Below are positions 17,923 through 26,406 of a DNA stretch of 64,000 nucleotides, piece by piece (position 1 is the first letter of the stretch; the number at the start of each line of letters is the position of its first letter). The DNA is from Pseudonocardia cypriaca (GTDB lineage Bacteria; Actinomycetota; Actinomycetes; Mycobacteriales; Pseudonocardiaceae): the NCBI RefSeq assembly GCF_006717045.1, contig NZ_VFPH01000003.1, positions 124,001-188,000 of the forward strand. The letters are read 5' to 3'. Under the pieces are notes generated by a model that saw only the letters and a list, made by a program, of their open reading frames with translations, ran no database searches and was not told where the DNA came from. Made by a program: the position numbers and the translations under genes.

Positions 17923-19092
17923 TCAGGCTCCTGCCGCGGCCAGCTCGGCGGCCTTGTCGGCCGCGTTGTCCATCGTGTCCACCTGGGTGACCAGCGGGTG
18001 GTTCGCCTCGTCGAGGATCCGGCGGCCCTCCAGGACGTTGTTGCCGTCCAGCCGGACCACGAGCGGCTTGGTGGCCGAGTCGCCGAGGATCTTCAGCGCC
18101 TCGACGATGCCGGTTGCGACCGCGTCGCACGCGGTGATGCCGCCGAACACGTTGACGAACACGCTCTTGACGTCCGGGTCGCCGAGGATGACGTCCAGGC
18201 CCGCCGCCATCACCTCGGCCGAGGCGCCACCGCCGATGTCGAGGAAGTTCGCCGGCTTCACCCCGCCGTGCTTCTCACCGGCGTAGGCCACCACGTCCAG
18301 GGTGGACATGACCAGCCCGGCACCGTTGCCGATGATGCCGACCTCGCCGTCGAGCTTGACGTAGTTGAGGTCCTTCGCCTTCGCCTTGGCCTCCAGCGGG
18401 TCCTCGGTGCGCTGGTCCACCAGGTCCGCGTGCCCCGGGTGCCGGAAGTCCGCGTTGCCGTCGAGCGTGACCTTCCCGTCCAGGGCGACGACCTTGTCCT
18501 GCGGGTCGCGCACCAGCGGGTTGACCTCGACCAGCGTGGCGTCCTCCGAGACGAACGTCTCCCACAGCTTGACGATCACGTCAGCGGCCTGGTCGGCGAC
18601 GGCGGCAGGGATCTTCCCCTGCGCGACGATGTCGGCGGCCTTCGCGCGGTCGACGCCCGCGATCGGGTCGATCGGCACCCGTGCCAACGCCTCGGGGCGC
18701 TCGACGGCCAGCTGCTCGATCTCCATGCCGCCCTCTGCCGAGCACATCGCGAGGAACGTGCGGTTCGAGCGGTCCAGCAGGAACGAGAAGTAGTACTCCT
18801 CGGCGATGTCGCTGGCCTCGGTGACCAGCACCTGGTGGACCGTGTGGCCCTTGATGTCCATCCCGAGGATCGCGGCGGCCTTCTCCCGCGCCTCCTCGGG
18901 CGTCTCGGCCAGCTTCACGCCGCCGGCCTTGCCCCGCCCACCGGTCTTCACCTGGGCCTTCACCACCACGGCTGTGCCGAGCTCGGCGGCGGCGGCGCCC
19001 GCCTCCTCCGCCGTCTCGACCGTGCGGCCCGCCAGGACCGGCACTCCGTGCGCGGCGAAGAGCTCCTTCGCCTGGTACTCGTAGAGGTCCAC
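17923..19092 (-). CDS. sucC: Succinyl-CoA synthetase (ADP-forming) beta subunit
   Basis: ATP-grasp subunit of succinyl-CoA synthetase, 389 residues. The GTG at 19092 is chosen because the protein then begins DLYEYQAKELFAAHGVPV like its relatives and GAGGAG lies upstream; the longer frame to 19272 is not conserved. The ATP-grasp lysine block VVKAQVKTGGRGKAGGVK and the succinate-loop GGASAEVM region are clear. It is the first gene of sucCD. A palindrome resembling a CRP-family site lies about 110 nt upstream. Confidence 0.97.
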   Translation of the reverse strand: MDLYEYQAKELFAAHGVPVLAGRTVETAEEAGAAAAELGTAVVVKAQVKTGGRGKAGGVKLAETPEEAREKAAAILGMDIKGHTVHQVLVTEASDIAEEYYFSFLLDRSNRTFLAMCSAEGGMEIEQLAVERPEALARVPIDPIAGVDRAKAADIVAQGKIPAAVADQAADVIVKLWETFVSEDATLVEVNPLVRDPQDKVVALDGKVTLDGNADFRHPGHADLVDQRTEDPLEAKAKAKDLNYVKLDGEVGIIGNGAGLVMSTLDVVAYAGEKHGGVKPANFLDIGGGASAEVMAAGLDVILGDPDVKSVFVNVFGGITACDAVATGIVEALKILGDSATKPLVVRLDGNNVLEGRRILDEANHPLVTQVDTMDNAADKAAELAAAGA

Positions 19093-19199
19093 TCGGGTCT
19101 CCTCGCCCACTCCGCTGTGCGTCGCGGGCCGCCCGGCCCGCGAAATCCGCTGCCTCGCCGACCCTAGCGACGCGCCCCGCACCCGCTCTGACCTGGTCC

Positions 19200-19215
19200 G
19201 GTGACGACAGTCACC
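19200..19215. promoter_or_regulatory. CRP/GlxR-like palindrome in the sucC-lipase divergent region
   Basis: GGTGACGACAGTCACC is a perfect palindrome with the GTGA-N6-TCAC core of CRP-family sites. It lies 108 nt from sucC and 71 nt from the lipase start. TCA-cycle genes are known CRP/GlxR targets in actinobacteria, so cAMP control is plausible. Confidence 0.5.
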
Positions 19216-19285
19216 CTGCATCACCACGGTTGCAGAGCCGGTCTCAGAACGCGCGGAAAACGCGTACCTCACCTACCGTTCTCGT

Positions 19286-20290
19286 ATGGCGCTGGTCCAT
19301 ACAGGGGTGGACCGCCTGGCCCGGGTGGCCGGGGCGGCGCAGGCCGCTGCGGCCGACGTCACGCGCGCCGGTGCGTACGCCGCCCGGACCTTCGGCAGCG
19401 CGGCCGGTATCCGGGGCATCGCCGTGGAGTGGGCGTGGCTCACCGCCCACCTCGCCGTCTACCCCGCGGGGTTCGCTCGCGAGCAGCTGCAGGCCCCCAC
19501 CGGCCACCGCACCGACCCGCTGCCCCCGTTGCACCGGAGCCTGGTGGTCACGGACGTCGAGGCGGCCGGCACCCCGATACTGCTGCTGCACGGGATCATG
19601 GACAACCGCTCGGTGTTCACCGTGTTCCGGCGGGCGTTGCGACGCCGTGGCTTCGGCGTGGTGCACGCGGTGAACTACAGCTTGTTCACCGACGACATCC
19701 GGACCGCGGCGCACCGGCTCGGCCAGCAGGTCGACGAGCTGCGCGAGCTCGCAGGCGCGGAGCGGATCCACATCGTCGGTCACTCGCTCGGCGGGATGAT
19801 CGCCCGCTACTACGTCCAGCGGATGGGCGGCACCGCTGCCGTCGACACGCTCGTCACGCTCGGCAGCCCGCACGGCGGCACCCTCGCCGCCCACCTGCTC
19901 CCCACGCCGCTCGCGCGCCAGCTCCGCCCCGGATCGGATGTGATCGCCGAGCTCGCGCAGCCCGCGCCCGGGTGCGACACGCGCTTCCTGGTGGTGTGGA
20001 GCCGGATGGACCAGATGGTGCTGCCGCAGCGCAACGGGCGACTGCGGCACCCTGACCTGGACGTCGAGGAGCTCGGAATACGTGACGTCGGTCACTTGGC
20101 GCTGCCGATCGATCCCCGGACAGTGCGCTGGGTAGCCAACGCACTCGGCCGAACGGCGCGGGCCATTCACCCGTTGCGCCCAGGTCAGACCTACCCACGG
20201 GTCACTTCCGAACGTTCCGCGACCGCGCGTCACCCACATCCTGACGCTGCGTCGATCACTCCGCCACACCGAGCGAGAAGTTGCCCCTAG
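19286..20290 (+). CDS. Alpha/beta hydrolase, triacylglycerol-lipase type
   Basis: Predicted lipase/esterase of 334 residues. The oxyanion region ILLLHGIMDN and the nucleophile elbow IVGHSLGG (Ser about residue 162) are followed by TLGSPHGGT, a typical bacterial lipase block, and by DVGHLAL with the probable catalytic His. The first 75 residues are Ala-rich amphipathic helices with one hydrophobic stretch (AWLTAHLAVYPAGF) that may hold it at the membrane; there is no clear cleavable signal. No ribosome site is seen. It is divergent from sucC. The C-terminal 40 residues are polar and probably unstructured. Confidence 0.85.
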   Translation: MALVHTGVDRLARVAGAAQAAAADVTRAGAYAARTFGSAAGIRGIAVEWAWLTAHLAVYPAGFAREQLQAPTGHRTDPLPPLHRSLVVTDVEAAGTPILLLHGIMDNRSVFTVFRRALRRRGFGVVHAVNYSLFTDDIRTAAHRLGQQVDELRELAGAERIHIVGHSLGGMIARYYVQRMGGTAAVDTLVTLGSPHGGTLAAHLLPTPLARQLRPGSDVIAELAQPAPGCDTRFLVVWSRMDQMVLPQRNGRLRHPDLDVEELGIRDVGHLALPIDPRTVRWVANALGRTARAIHPLRPGQTYPRVTSERSATARHPHPDAASITPPHRARSCP

Positions 20291-20426
20291 CGGACCAGCC
20301 TCGCTACCGTCCCCCGGTCCGTGTCACAGGCCGGTCACGGTGGCGCCCCGAAAGCCACCACCGCGGGATCCCCAGCCCGCACCCCGGTCACGGCGCGGCA
20401 CCCCGGTCAGTCGAGAAGGGCAGGTC

Positions 20427-21284
20427 TTGGCGCGCCACCGCTCCCCCAGCGGCGCCCAGACGGACGATCCGGGACGCACGACGCCCCTGCGCGTCGCCGA
20501 CGTCCCGGGCGTGCACCGTCTCCCGGCGCCCCCTGTTGCTTCGGTGCGCGGACGCGCCACCGTTGCGGCGGTGGCAGCTGGTGCGGTGGTGGCCGGCGGC
20601 CAGACCGTCGCCACGACGTTCTTCGACAGCACGCAGGCCGTAGCCGCCCTGCAGCCCGTCGCCCAGGTGACGAAGGATGCGCCTGCCGAAACCACCGCCG
20701 CCACGTTCACGGGGGCGATCGGCGGCGACCAGCTGCTGCCCGACCCGCTCGCGGTCGACGCGCTCGACCCGGCATCCCAGGTGGACGTCCAGAACCTCGC
20801 CAAGGCCGTGGACATCGGCCGCGATCTGGCCCGTCAGGCCGCGAAGATCGAAGCGGCGCTGTCCGACGGCGCCCCCGAGGCCTTCCTCTACGGCGAGACC
20901 GCGTTCGTCAAGCCCACCCTCGGCCACCTCACGTCCCTGTTCGGAAGCCGCTGGGGCAGGGCCCACGAGGGCATCGACATCGCAGGCTCCATCGGCACCC
21001 CGATCTACGCGCTCACCGACGCCGTTGTCGAGGAGTCCGGCCCCGCCACCGGCTACGGCCTGTGGGTGGTGCTGCGCCACACCGACGGCACCCAGAGCGT
21101 GTACGGGCACGTCAACCGCACGTTCGTCAAAGAGGGCGAGAAGGTGAAGGCTGGCGAGGAGATCGCCGAGATCGGCAACCGGGGCTACTCCACCGGCCCG
21201 CACCTGCACCTGGAGATCTGGAGCTCGGACGGGACGAAGATCAACCCGTTGACCTGGCTGCGCAAGCGCGGCATCGAGTACTGA
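20427..21284 (+). CDS. M23-family (LytM) peptidoglycan endopeptidase
   Basis: Exported cell-wall hydrolase or hydrolase-like regulator, about 285 residues from a TTG at 20427 that follows GAAGGGCAGG; a GTG at 20340 is an alternative. After a basic N-terminus comes a transmembrane or signal segment (ATVAAVAAGAVVAGG), a linker, and the LytM domain. Zinc ligands are visible: H-E-G-I-D (about residue 188 from this start) and the HLHLE pair near the end, with YGHVN between. All three metal sites are intact, so it should be active. It is syntenic with M. tuberculosis Rv0950c between uvrD1 and sucC. Confidence 0.88.
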   Translation: MARHRSPSGAQTDDPGRTTPLRVADVPGVHRLPAPPVASVRGRATVAAVAAGAVVAGGQTVATTFFDSTQAVAALQPVAQVTKDAPAETTAATFTGAIGGDQLLPDPLAVDALDPASQVDVQNLAKAVDIGRDLARQAAKIEAALSDGAPEAFLYGETAFVKPTLGHLTSLFGSRWGRAHEGIDIAGSIGTPIYALTDAVVEESGPATGYGLWVVLRHTDGTQSVYGHVNRTFVKEGEKVKAGEEIAEIGNRGYSTGPHLHLEIWSSDGTKINPLTWLRKRGIEY

Positions 21285-21317
21285 CCCCCGGCTGTCGAGT
21301 AGCGCCGGGATTTCGTG

Positions 21318-21731
21318 CTCGCGCACCTCTTGCCGGTCCACGCGACCGTCGACGGGCAGCGTGGGCCGAGAACGGCTGCAGGAACCCTGCGATCAGCCCC
21401 GAGCAGTACACGACGGCCTCGCCGACGACGCCGGTGTGCTCCTCGCGCCGATCAGCCTGGCCCGCGACCTCGCTCCCGCCCCATGATCGGTGTTTCGGCG
21501 CGTTCCCGGCTTGTTTTCGCCGTTTTCGCACCGAAGCCTTGATCATGGTGGTGAGACCGGCCTTCGGTGGCGCCGCGCGCCGAAGGGGCAGGCCCGGGCC
21601 TGCCCGCGAAGCGGGCCCGGAGGGGTCGTAGAGGCTCGCGGGTCAAGGGTCGCGTAGCGATCGCGGAGCGCCCTTGAGGCGTGAGGGGCGGCCCCGCACG
21701 ATGCGCGGCGCCACCGAAGGCCCAGTGGGAG
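21318..21731. repeat. Intergenic repeat element, copy 2 (lacks left arm)
   Basis: Direct copy of 9498-9919, with many substitutions and a 10-nt gap near 21670. It contains the GACGGGCAGCGTGGGCCGAG block, the CCATGATC/TGATCATGG inner repeat and the GGGGCGGCCCCGCAC arm. The left inverted arm seen in copy 1 is absent. Just after it, a short unit GGCGCCACCGAAGGCCC is repeated about 46 bp on (21708 and 21754). Like copy 1 it lies between converging genes and encodes nothing recognisable; it explains most of the gap 21285-21801. Confidence 0.8.
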
Positions 21732-21801
21732 GTGCCTGGACGGGCGTGGCGCCACCGAAGGCCCGGTGGGAGCGAGCCCTCGACAATCCTGAGGCCGGCT
21801 C

Positions 21802-24132
21802 TCACAGCTTCTGCAGCGGCACCCCGCCGATGAGCATCAGCCGGACCGTGCCCGCGCTGCCGAAGTCGATCAGCACCCGGTGGGTGGCCTTGTCGGACTC
21901 GACGACGGTGCCGAGGCCGTACTTGTCGTGGTTGACCCGGTCGCCGACGTCGAGGGAGATCGACGCCTTGAGCGCGGCCTTCGGGACGTTCCAGCTGCCG
22001 CGGTCGGTTGCGTTGGGGCGGCGCCCGAACCCGAACCGCCCGACCGGGGCCGAGCGCTCCGGCTCGGCGCGCCGCCACTCGACCAGGTCGTCGGGCACCT
22101 CGGCGAGGAACCGGGACGCGGGGTTGGCGTTGGGCTGCCCGAACGACGAGCGGATCATCGCCCTGGACAGGTACAGCCGGTTCTGCGCGCGCGTGATCCC
22201 GACGTAGGCCAGGCGCCGCTCCTCGGCCAGCTCGGCCGGGTCGCCCATGGCGCGCATGTGCGGGAACACGCCGTCCTCCCAGCCGGTGAGGAACACGACC
22301 GGGAACTCCAGGCCCTTCGCGGTGTGCAGGGTCATCAGGGTGACCATGCCCTCGTCGTTGTCGGGGATGGAGTCGGCATCGGCCACGAGCGCGACCCGTT
22401 CGAGGAACGCCGCGAGCGAGCCGGGCGCGGGCGCACCCACCTCGACGTCGGAGTCGTCCAGGTCGGCCACCGCGGCGTCGCCCGCGAACTCGCGCGCCAC
22501 CGTGACGAGCTCGGCGAGGTTCTCGCGGCGCGAGCCGTCCTGCGGGTCGTCGCTCGCCTCCAGCTCGGCCGTGTAGCCGGTGCGCGCGTAGACGGCCTCG
22601 AGGATCTCCGCCGTGTCCTCACCGCGCTCCACCAGCTCGTTCAGCTCGTCGAGCAGCTGGACGAACGAGGCGATGCACCGCTGCGACCGCGTGACCAGCC
22701 CGGGGATCCGCTCCGGCTGCTCGGCCGCGATCCGCAGCGCCGCGGCGAACGAGATCCGCTGCCGGTCGGCGTACGTGGCCACCAGCTCCTCGGCGCGCTC
22801 ACCGATGCCGCGCTTGGGCACGTTGAGGATGCGCCGCAGGCTGACGGTGTCCTCCGGGTTGGACAGCACCCGCAGGTACGCCAGCGCGTCGCGCACCTCC
22901 TTGCGTTCGTAGAAGCGCACCCCGCCGACGACCTTGTAGGGCAGGCCGACCCGCAGGAACACGTCCTCGAACACCCGCGACTGGGAGTTGGTGCGGTAGA
23001 ACACCGCCACGTCGGAATTGCGGATCTCACCGGAATCGACGAGCCGGTCGATCTCCTGCGCGACGAAAGCGGCCTCGTCGTGCTCGTTGTCGGCGACGTA
23101 ACCGATCACCTTCGCGCCGTCGCCCTGATCGGACCACAGCCGCTTGTCGCGCCGGTTCGGGTTGCGCGCGATGACCGCGTTGGCCGCCGACAGGATGCGC
23201 TGCGTCGAGCGGTAGTTCTGCTCCAGCATGATCGTGCGCGCGTTCGGGAAGTCCTGCTCGAACTCGACGATGTTGCGGATGCTCGCGCCGCGGAACGCGT
23301 AGATCGACTGGTCGGAGTCGCCGACCACGCACAGCTCACCCGGCTCGACGCCCTCGGCCGCGGGAGCGACGAGCTCGCGCACCAGCACGTACTGCGCGTG
23401 GTTGGTGTCCTGGTACTCGTCGACCAGCACGTGGCGGAACCGCCGCCGGTAGTACTCAGCAACGGCCGGGAGCCGCTGCAGCAGCGCCACCGTCTCCATG
23501 ATCAGGTCGTCGAAGTCGAACGCGTTGGCCGTGCGCAGCCGGGCCTGGTACACCCCGTAGACCTCGGCGACCTTGCGCTCGAACTCGTTGGCGGCCCGCT
23601 CGGCGGCGTCATCGGCCGACAGCAGCTCGTTCTTGAGGTTGGAGATCTGCGCGGCGACGCCGCGGGCGGCGAACTTCTTCGGGTCGAGCTCGAGGTCGCG
23701 CAGCACCAGGCCGACGAGCCGGCGCGTGTCGTCGGCGTCGTAGACGGAGAACGCGCTGCGCACGCCCATGTGCTTGGCCTCGCGCCGCAGGATGCGCACG
23801 CACATCGAGTGGAACGTGGACACCCACATCGCGTTGCCGCGCCTGCCCACCAGCGCGTCGACCCGCTCCTTCATCTCGGCGGCTGCCTTGTTGGTGAAGG
23901 TGATCGACATGATCTCGCCGGGGTGGACCCCACGCTCGGCGAGCAGCCACGCGATGCGGTGGGTGAGCACGCGGGTCTTGCCCGAGCCCGCCCCCGCGAC
24001 GATCAGCAGCGGCGAACCGGCGTGGACCACGGCCTCGCGCTGGCGCGGGTTGAGCCCCTCCAGCAGCGCCGCACCGCGCTCCGTGCGGGGCCGGACAGGG
24101 GCATCAGTTGGCAGTTCGAACAGCGCACTCAT
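21802..24132 (-). CDS. pcrA: ATP-dependent 3'-5' DNA helicase UvrD/PcrA
   Basis: Superfamily 1A helicase for nucleotide excision repair and replication, 776 residues, usual length. Motifs in order: Q-motif LNPRQREAV, Walker A AGAGSGKTRVL, motif Ia FTNKAAAEMKERV, motif II VDEYQDTN, motif III GDSDQSIYAFRGA, motif IV EQNYRS, motif V MTLHTAKGLEFPVVFLTGWEDGVFPH and motif VI RRLAYVGITRAQ. The C-terminal region has a Tudor-like end (VGDRVNHDKYGLGTVV) that contacts RNA polymerase in relatives. The ATG at 24132 gives MSALFELP; an upstream ATG at 24180 is possible. It is equivalent to Rv0949 (uvrD1). Confidence 0.96.
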   Translation of the reverse strand: MSALFELPTDAPVRPRTERGAALLEGLNPRQREAVVHAGSPLLIVAGAGSGKTRVLTHRIAWLLAERGVHPGEIMSITFTNKAAAEMKERVDALVGRRGNAMWVSTFHSMCVRILRREAKHMGVRSAFSVYDADDTRRLVGLVLRDLELDPKKFAARGVAAQISNLKNELLSADDAAERAANEFERKVAEVYGVYQARLRTANAFDFDDLIMETVALLQRLPAVAEYYRRRFRHVLVDEYQDTNHAQYVLVRELVAPAAEGVEPGELCVVGDSDQSIYAFRGASIRNIVEFEQDFPNARTIMLEQNYRSTQRILSAANAVIARNPNRRDKRLWSDQGDGAKVIGYVADNEHDEAAFVAQEIDRLVDSGEIRNSDVAVFYRTNSQSRVFEDVFLRVGLPYKVVGGVRFYERKEVRDALAYLRVLSNPEDTVSLRRILNVPKRGIGERAEELVATYADRQRISFAAALRIAAEQPERIPGLVTRSQRCIASFVQLLDELNELVERGEDTAEILEAVYARTGYTAELEASDDPQDGSRRENLAELVTVAREFAGDAAVADLDDSDVEVGAPAPGSLAAFLERVALVADADSIPDNDEGMVTLMTLHTAKGLEFPVVFLTGWEDGVFPHMRAMGDPAELAEERRLAYVGITRAQNRLYLSRAMIRSSFGQPNANPASRFLAEVPDDLVEWRRAEPERSAPVGRFGFGRRPNATDRGSWNVPKAALKASISLDVGDRVNHDKYGLGTVVESDKATHRVLIDFGSAGTVRLMLIGGVPLQKL

Positions 24133-24189
24133 CGTGTTCGAAAGGGTACCGCCGCTCTCCGACAGCCCCCGGTGTGGCACACTGCTCCC

Positions 24190-24252
24190 GTGCCACTGAT
24201 CAGCTGCCGATTTTTCTACGGGTACCGGACACCGGTGCCCGTGGCCTGCTGA
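24190..24252 (+). CDS. Putative Phe/Tyr-rich leader peptide of chorismate mutase
   Basis: Twenty-codon ORF, VPLISCRFFYGYRTPVPVAC, starting with GTG 6 nt after a CACACT -10-like element, so possibly leaderless. Four of five consecutive codons are TTT TTC TAC GGG TAC, i.e. Phe-Phe-Tyr-Gly-Tyr, the end products of the branch that chorismate mutase controls. It is followed by two hairpins and then the enzyme gene. This is the architecture of amino-acid attenuation. The peptide is too short for homology to prove it. Confidence 0.6.
   Translation: MPLISCRFFYGYRTPVPVAC
24219..24241 (+). promoter_or_regulatory. Pause-type hairpin within the leader ORF
   Basis: Ten base pairs (one G-U) with a 3-nt ACA loop, beginning at the last base of the first Tyr codon. 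A ribosome stalled at the Phe/Tyr codons would prevent this stem and could favour pairing of the CCGTGG at about 24238 with CCACG at about 24260, in competition with the terminator. Confidence 0.5.
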
Positions 24253-24265
24253 CCAGCCCCCACGA

Positions 24266-24293
24266 CGCCCCGGAGTCCTTAGGACCCGGGGCG
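24266..24293 (+). terminator. Attenuator-type terminator before chorismate mutase
   Basis: CGCCCCGG (24266-24273) pairs with CCGGGGCG (24286-24293) and GTCC with GGAC around a TTA loop, with a single bulged A at 24274. TTCTCG follows. It lies 13 nt after the leader-peptide stop and 42 nt before the chorismate mutase start, where an attenuator is expected. Confidence 0.65.
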
Positions 24294-24335
24294 TTCTCGC
24301 GTCACGGGCCAGGGCGGGGCACCCAGGAGGAGACC

Positions 24336-24638
24336 GTGAGCGTGACCACCGACAAGATCGACGACACCGGCCGGAACGACGGCGCCGCCACCGCGGACGA
24401 CATCGACGCGCTGCGGGTCGAGATCGACCACCTCGACGCGGAGATCCTGCGTCTGGTCAAACGCCGCACCGAGGTGTCGAAGACGATCGGCAAGGCCCGC
24501 ATGGCGGCCGGAGGGCCGCGGATCGTCTACAGCCGGGAGATGGCCGTGCTCGCCCGCTTCCGCGAGCTCGGCAGCGAGGGCCGCGACCTCGCACTGCTCC
24601 TGCTGCGACTGGGCAGGGGACGCCTCGGCAGCAGCTGA
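24336..24638 (+). CDS. Chorismate mutase (AroQ delta type)
   Basis: Converts chorismate to prephenate for Phe and Tyr synthesis, 100 residues, intracellular (no signal). The GTG at 24336 has AGGAGGAG upstream. The fold signature is IDALRVEIDHLDAEILRLVKRRTEVSKTIGKAR: the N-terminal Arg, the KRR helix and the lysine of the second helix that bind substrate. The C-terminus ends LLLLRLGRGRLGSS, like the short actinobacterial enzyme Rv0948c, which needs DAHP synthase for full activity. It is divergent from uvrD, as in M. tuberculosis. A leader peptide and terminator precede it. Confidence 0.92.
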   Translation: MSVTTDKIDDTGRNDGAATADDIDALRVEIDHLDAEILRLVKRRTEVSKTIGKARMAAGGPRIVYSREMAVLARFRELGSEGRDLALLLLRLGRGRLGSS

Positions 24639-24691
24639 GGAAACAGCGGGTTTCCCGACGCGGAGCCCGCCTTCCGTGGCACTCTGGTGCC

Positions 24692-25012
24692 ATGGGTGCG
24701 GTGTTCGGGATCGTGGCAGCAGTGATCGCCCTGGTCGGCCTCGTCGTCGCGCTCGGGCACGTCGGCTACCTGGCGTTGCTCGGCAACGCGGCGAAGAAGC
24801 GCGGGCTCTCCGGCGGCACCACCACCGACTACGTCAACAGCCGGTGGAAGGTCGCGGGCGGCGCCGCGGGGGTCGCCCTGCTGGGCCTGCTGCTCACCGG
24901 TGCCGACTCCGTACCGGTCGACGTCGTCGGCCTGCTGCTCGGCGGCGGCGCCGGCATCTACGCGAAGCAGGCGCTCGACTCCACCCGTTCGCGCTTCCGC
25001 ACGCTGCCCTGA
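24692..25012 (+). CDS. Small hypothetical membrane protein
   Basis: 106 residues from an ATG at 24692. An N-terminal helix (GIVAAVIALVGLVVALGHVGYLALL) and a second hydrophobic region (GVALLGLLLTG, then VDVVGLLLGGGAGIYA) give two to three membrane segments; the tail is basic (STRSRFRTL). No family is recognised. It follows chorismate mutase on the same strand with a 53-nt gap and may be co-transcribed. Confidence 0.7.
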   Translation: MGAVFGIVAAVIALVGLVVALGHVGYLALLGNAAKKRGLSGGTTTDYVNSRWKVAGGAAGVALLGLLLTGADSVPVDVVGLLLGGGAGIYAKQALDSTRSRFRTLP

Positions 25013-25287
25013 TCGAAGAAATCGTCCGTCCCCGATCTCGGGAAGATCACGAAGCGATCCATCCGGCGCATGCCGCTCACGAGCCGAGCGGCCCGGATGG
25101 ACCCGACGAGCGGATCAAGTAAGCGCCAGGCGGCACCTCGATCGGTCGAGCGGTCGGTAAGCATCGTCGAGCGGAAAATAGACCATTCGTGTGACGTGCG
25201 ACGAGCGGATGAATGACACTTGGTGCGGGTCATCGGCATCCGGTAGACATTCGAGCGTCCGTTCACTCCAAGGGAGGACGTCCCGCT

Positions 25288-26379
25288 GTGGCTCAGATCC
25301 TGTCCGGTGATGGATCAGATGCTCCCGCGACGGAAGTGATCACCGTCGCTGATCTACTGAGCCGCCACGCGCCCGTCCCCGTGCAGAGACAGGAGCCGGA
25401 CACCGGCGGGATCTCGGTCGGCGCCCTCCTGCGCCGCGAGGGCCGCGCTCCCCACTCCGACCGCCTCCAGCTGCGCCCGCAGCAGCAGGCCCCCTCGAGC
25501 GACGAGAGCCGCAGCGACCGACGCGTCCTGGTCCGTCGGGGCGCGATCGCCGCCGGCACACTCCTGGCCGCCGGCTCGGTGCTCGGGGCCGCGATGCTCG
25601 CCGACGTCGCGCCGACCGCCAACCAGAGCCCGGCCACCGGTGGCGCCGAGGACGACGGCCCCTACGCGGGCCAGGGCCTGCTCGACCCCGAGGGCCCGGT
25701 CGCCGCGCCCCAGGACAGCGTCGTGATCGACCAGGCCGCGGCCCGCGACCCGCTCGACCCCGGCACCGCCGCCCCGTCCAACTGGGTTCCGGTGGCCTTC
25801 CCCGGCGCGCTGCCCGGCGACGACGACGGCGGCGACCCGCCCGCCAACGGCGCTTCCGGCGACAGCTCCGGGGACGAGAGCTCCCGTACCGCCGCCACCA
25901 CCGGCGACGATGATGACGACGAGCCCGCGGAGAAGTCGACCTCCGACTCGAGCGAATCGTCCTCGAGCAGCGACTCGAGCCGCAGCTCCAGCGCAAGCGA
26001 CTCCTCCAGCTCGAAGGACAGCGGCGACAACAGCGACGAGGAGAAGTCCGACGACCGCCAGGGCCGCGGCCTCGTCGGCGGGCTCCTCGGCACGGTCGGT
26101 GACGTCCTCGACGGCGACGACGACGACAGCGAGAAGAACGACGGCGACGACGAGGACAGGAAGAGCTCCCGCTCCATGAGCCTGTTCTCCGCCGATGATG
26201 ATGAAGACTCGTCCGCTCCCCGCGACGAGGATGACTCGGAGTCCCGCAGCTCCGCCGAGAGCAGCGACAGCGACGACTCCGAGGACCGCGACAGCGACGA
26301 CGGCGGTGACAGCGACGACGACGGCGACCGTGGCCTCGTCCGCAGCGTCACCGACACCGTCGGCAGCCTGCTCGGCTGA
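25288..26379 (+). CDS. Single-span membrane protein with long Ser/Asp/Glu-rich domain
   Basis: 363 residues from a GTG at 25288 with AGGGAGGA upstream. Near the N-terminus two copies of a short motif occur, ITVADLLSRHAPVP and ISVGALLRREGRAP, then one transmembrane helix (GAIAAGTLLAAGSVLGAAML, about residues 82-101). The remaining 260 residues are mostly Ser, Asp and Glu in runs such as SSESSSSSDSSRSSSASDSS, broken by two related GLVGGLLGTVGDVLDG / GLVRSVTDTVGSLLG blocks. It looks like a surface stalk or an acidic extracytoplasmic polymer. No catalytic domain is seen. The function is unknown. Confidence 0.8.
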   Translation: MAQILSGDGSDAPATEVITVADLLSRHAPVPVQRQEPDTGGISVGALLRREGRAPHSDRLQLRPQQQAPSSDESRSDRRVLVRRGAIAAGTLLAAGSVLGAAMLADVAPTANQSPATGGAEDDGPYAGQGLLDPEGPVAAPQDSVVIDQAAARDPLDPGTAAPSNWVPVAFPGALPGDDDGGDPPANGASGDSSGDESSRTAATTGDDDDDEPAEKSTSDSSESSSSSDSSRSSSASDSSSSKDSGDNSDEEKSDDRQGRGLVGGLLGTVGDVLDGDDDDSEKNDGDDEDRKSSRSMSLFSADDDEDSSAPRDEDDSESRSSAESSDSDDSEDRDSDDGGDSDDDGDRGLVRSVTDTVGSLLG

Positions 26380-26406
26380 CGCCGTCGCTCGGCGTCGGAC
26401 CGGTGC

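Noticed and set aside
20180..20426. ydaO (c-di-AMP) riboswitch upstream of the M23 peptidase.
   Set aside because: Such riboswitches often precede cell-wall hydrolases, but the conserved GGGGAACC-type and GGGUGAAU-type blocks are not found.
24115..24142. Two TTCGAA sequences at the uvrD start as an SOS box.
   Set aside because: The half-sites are 22 bp apart and do not form TCGAAC-N4-GTTCGA.
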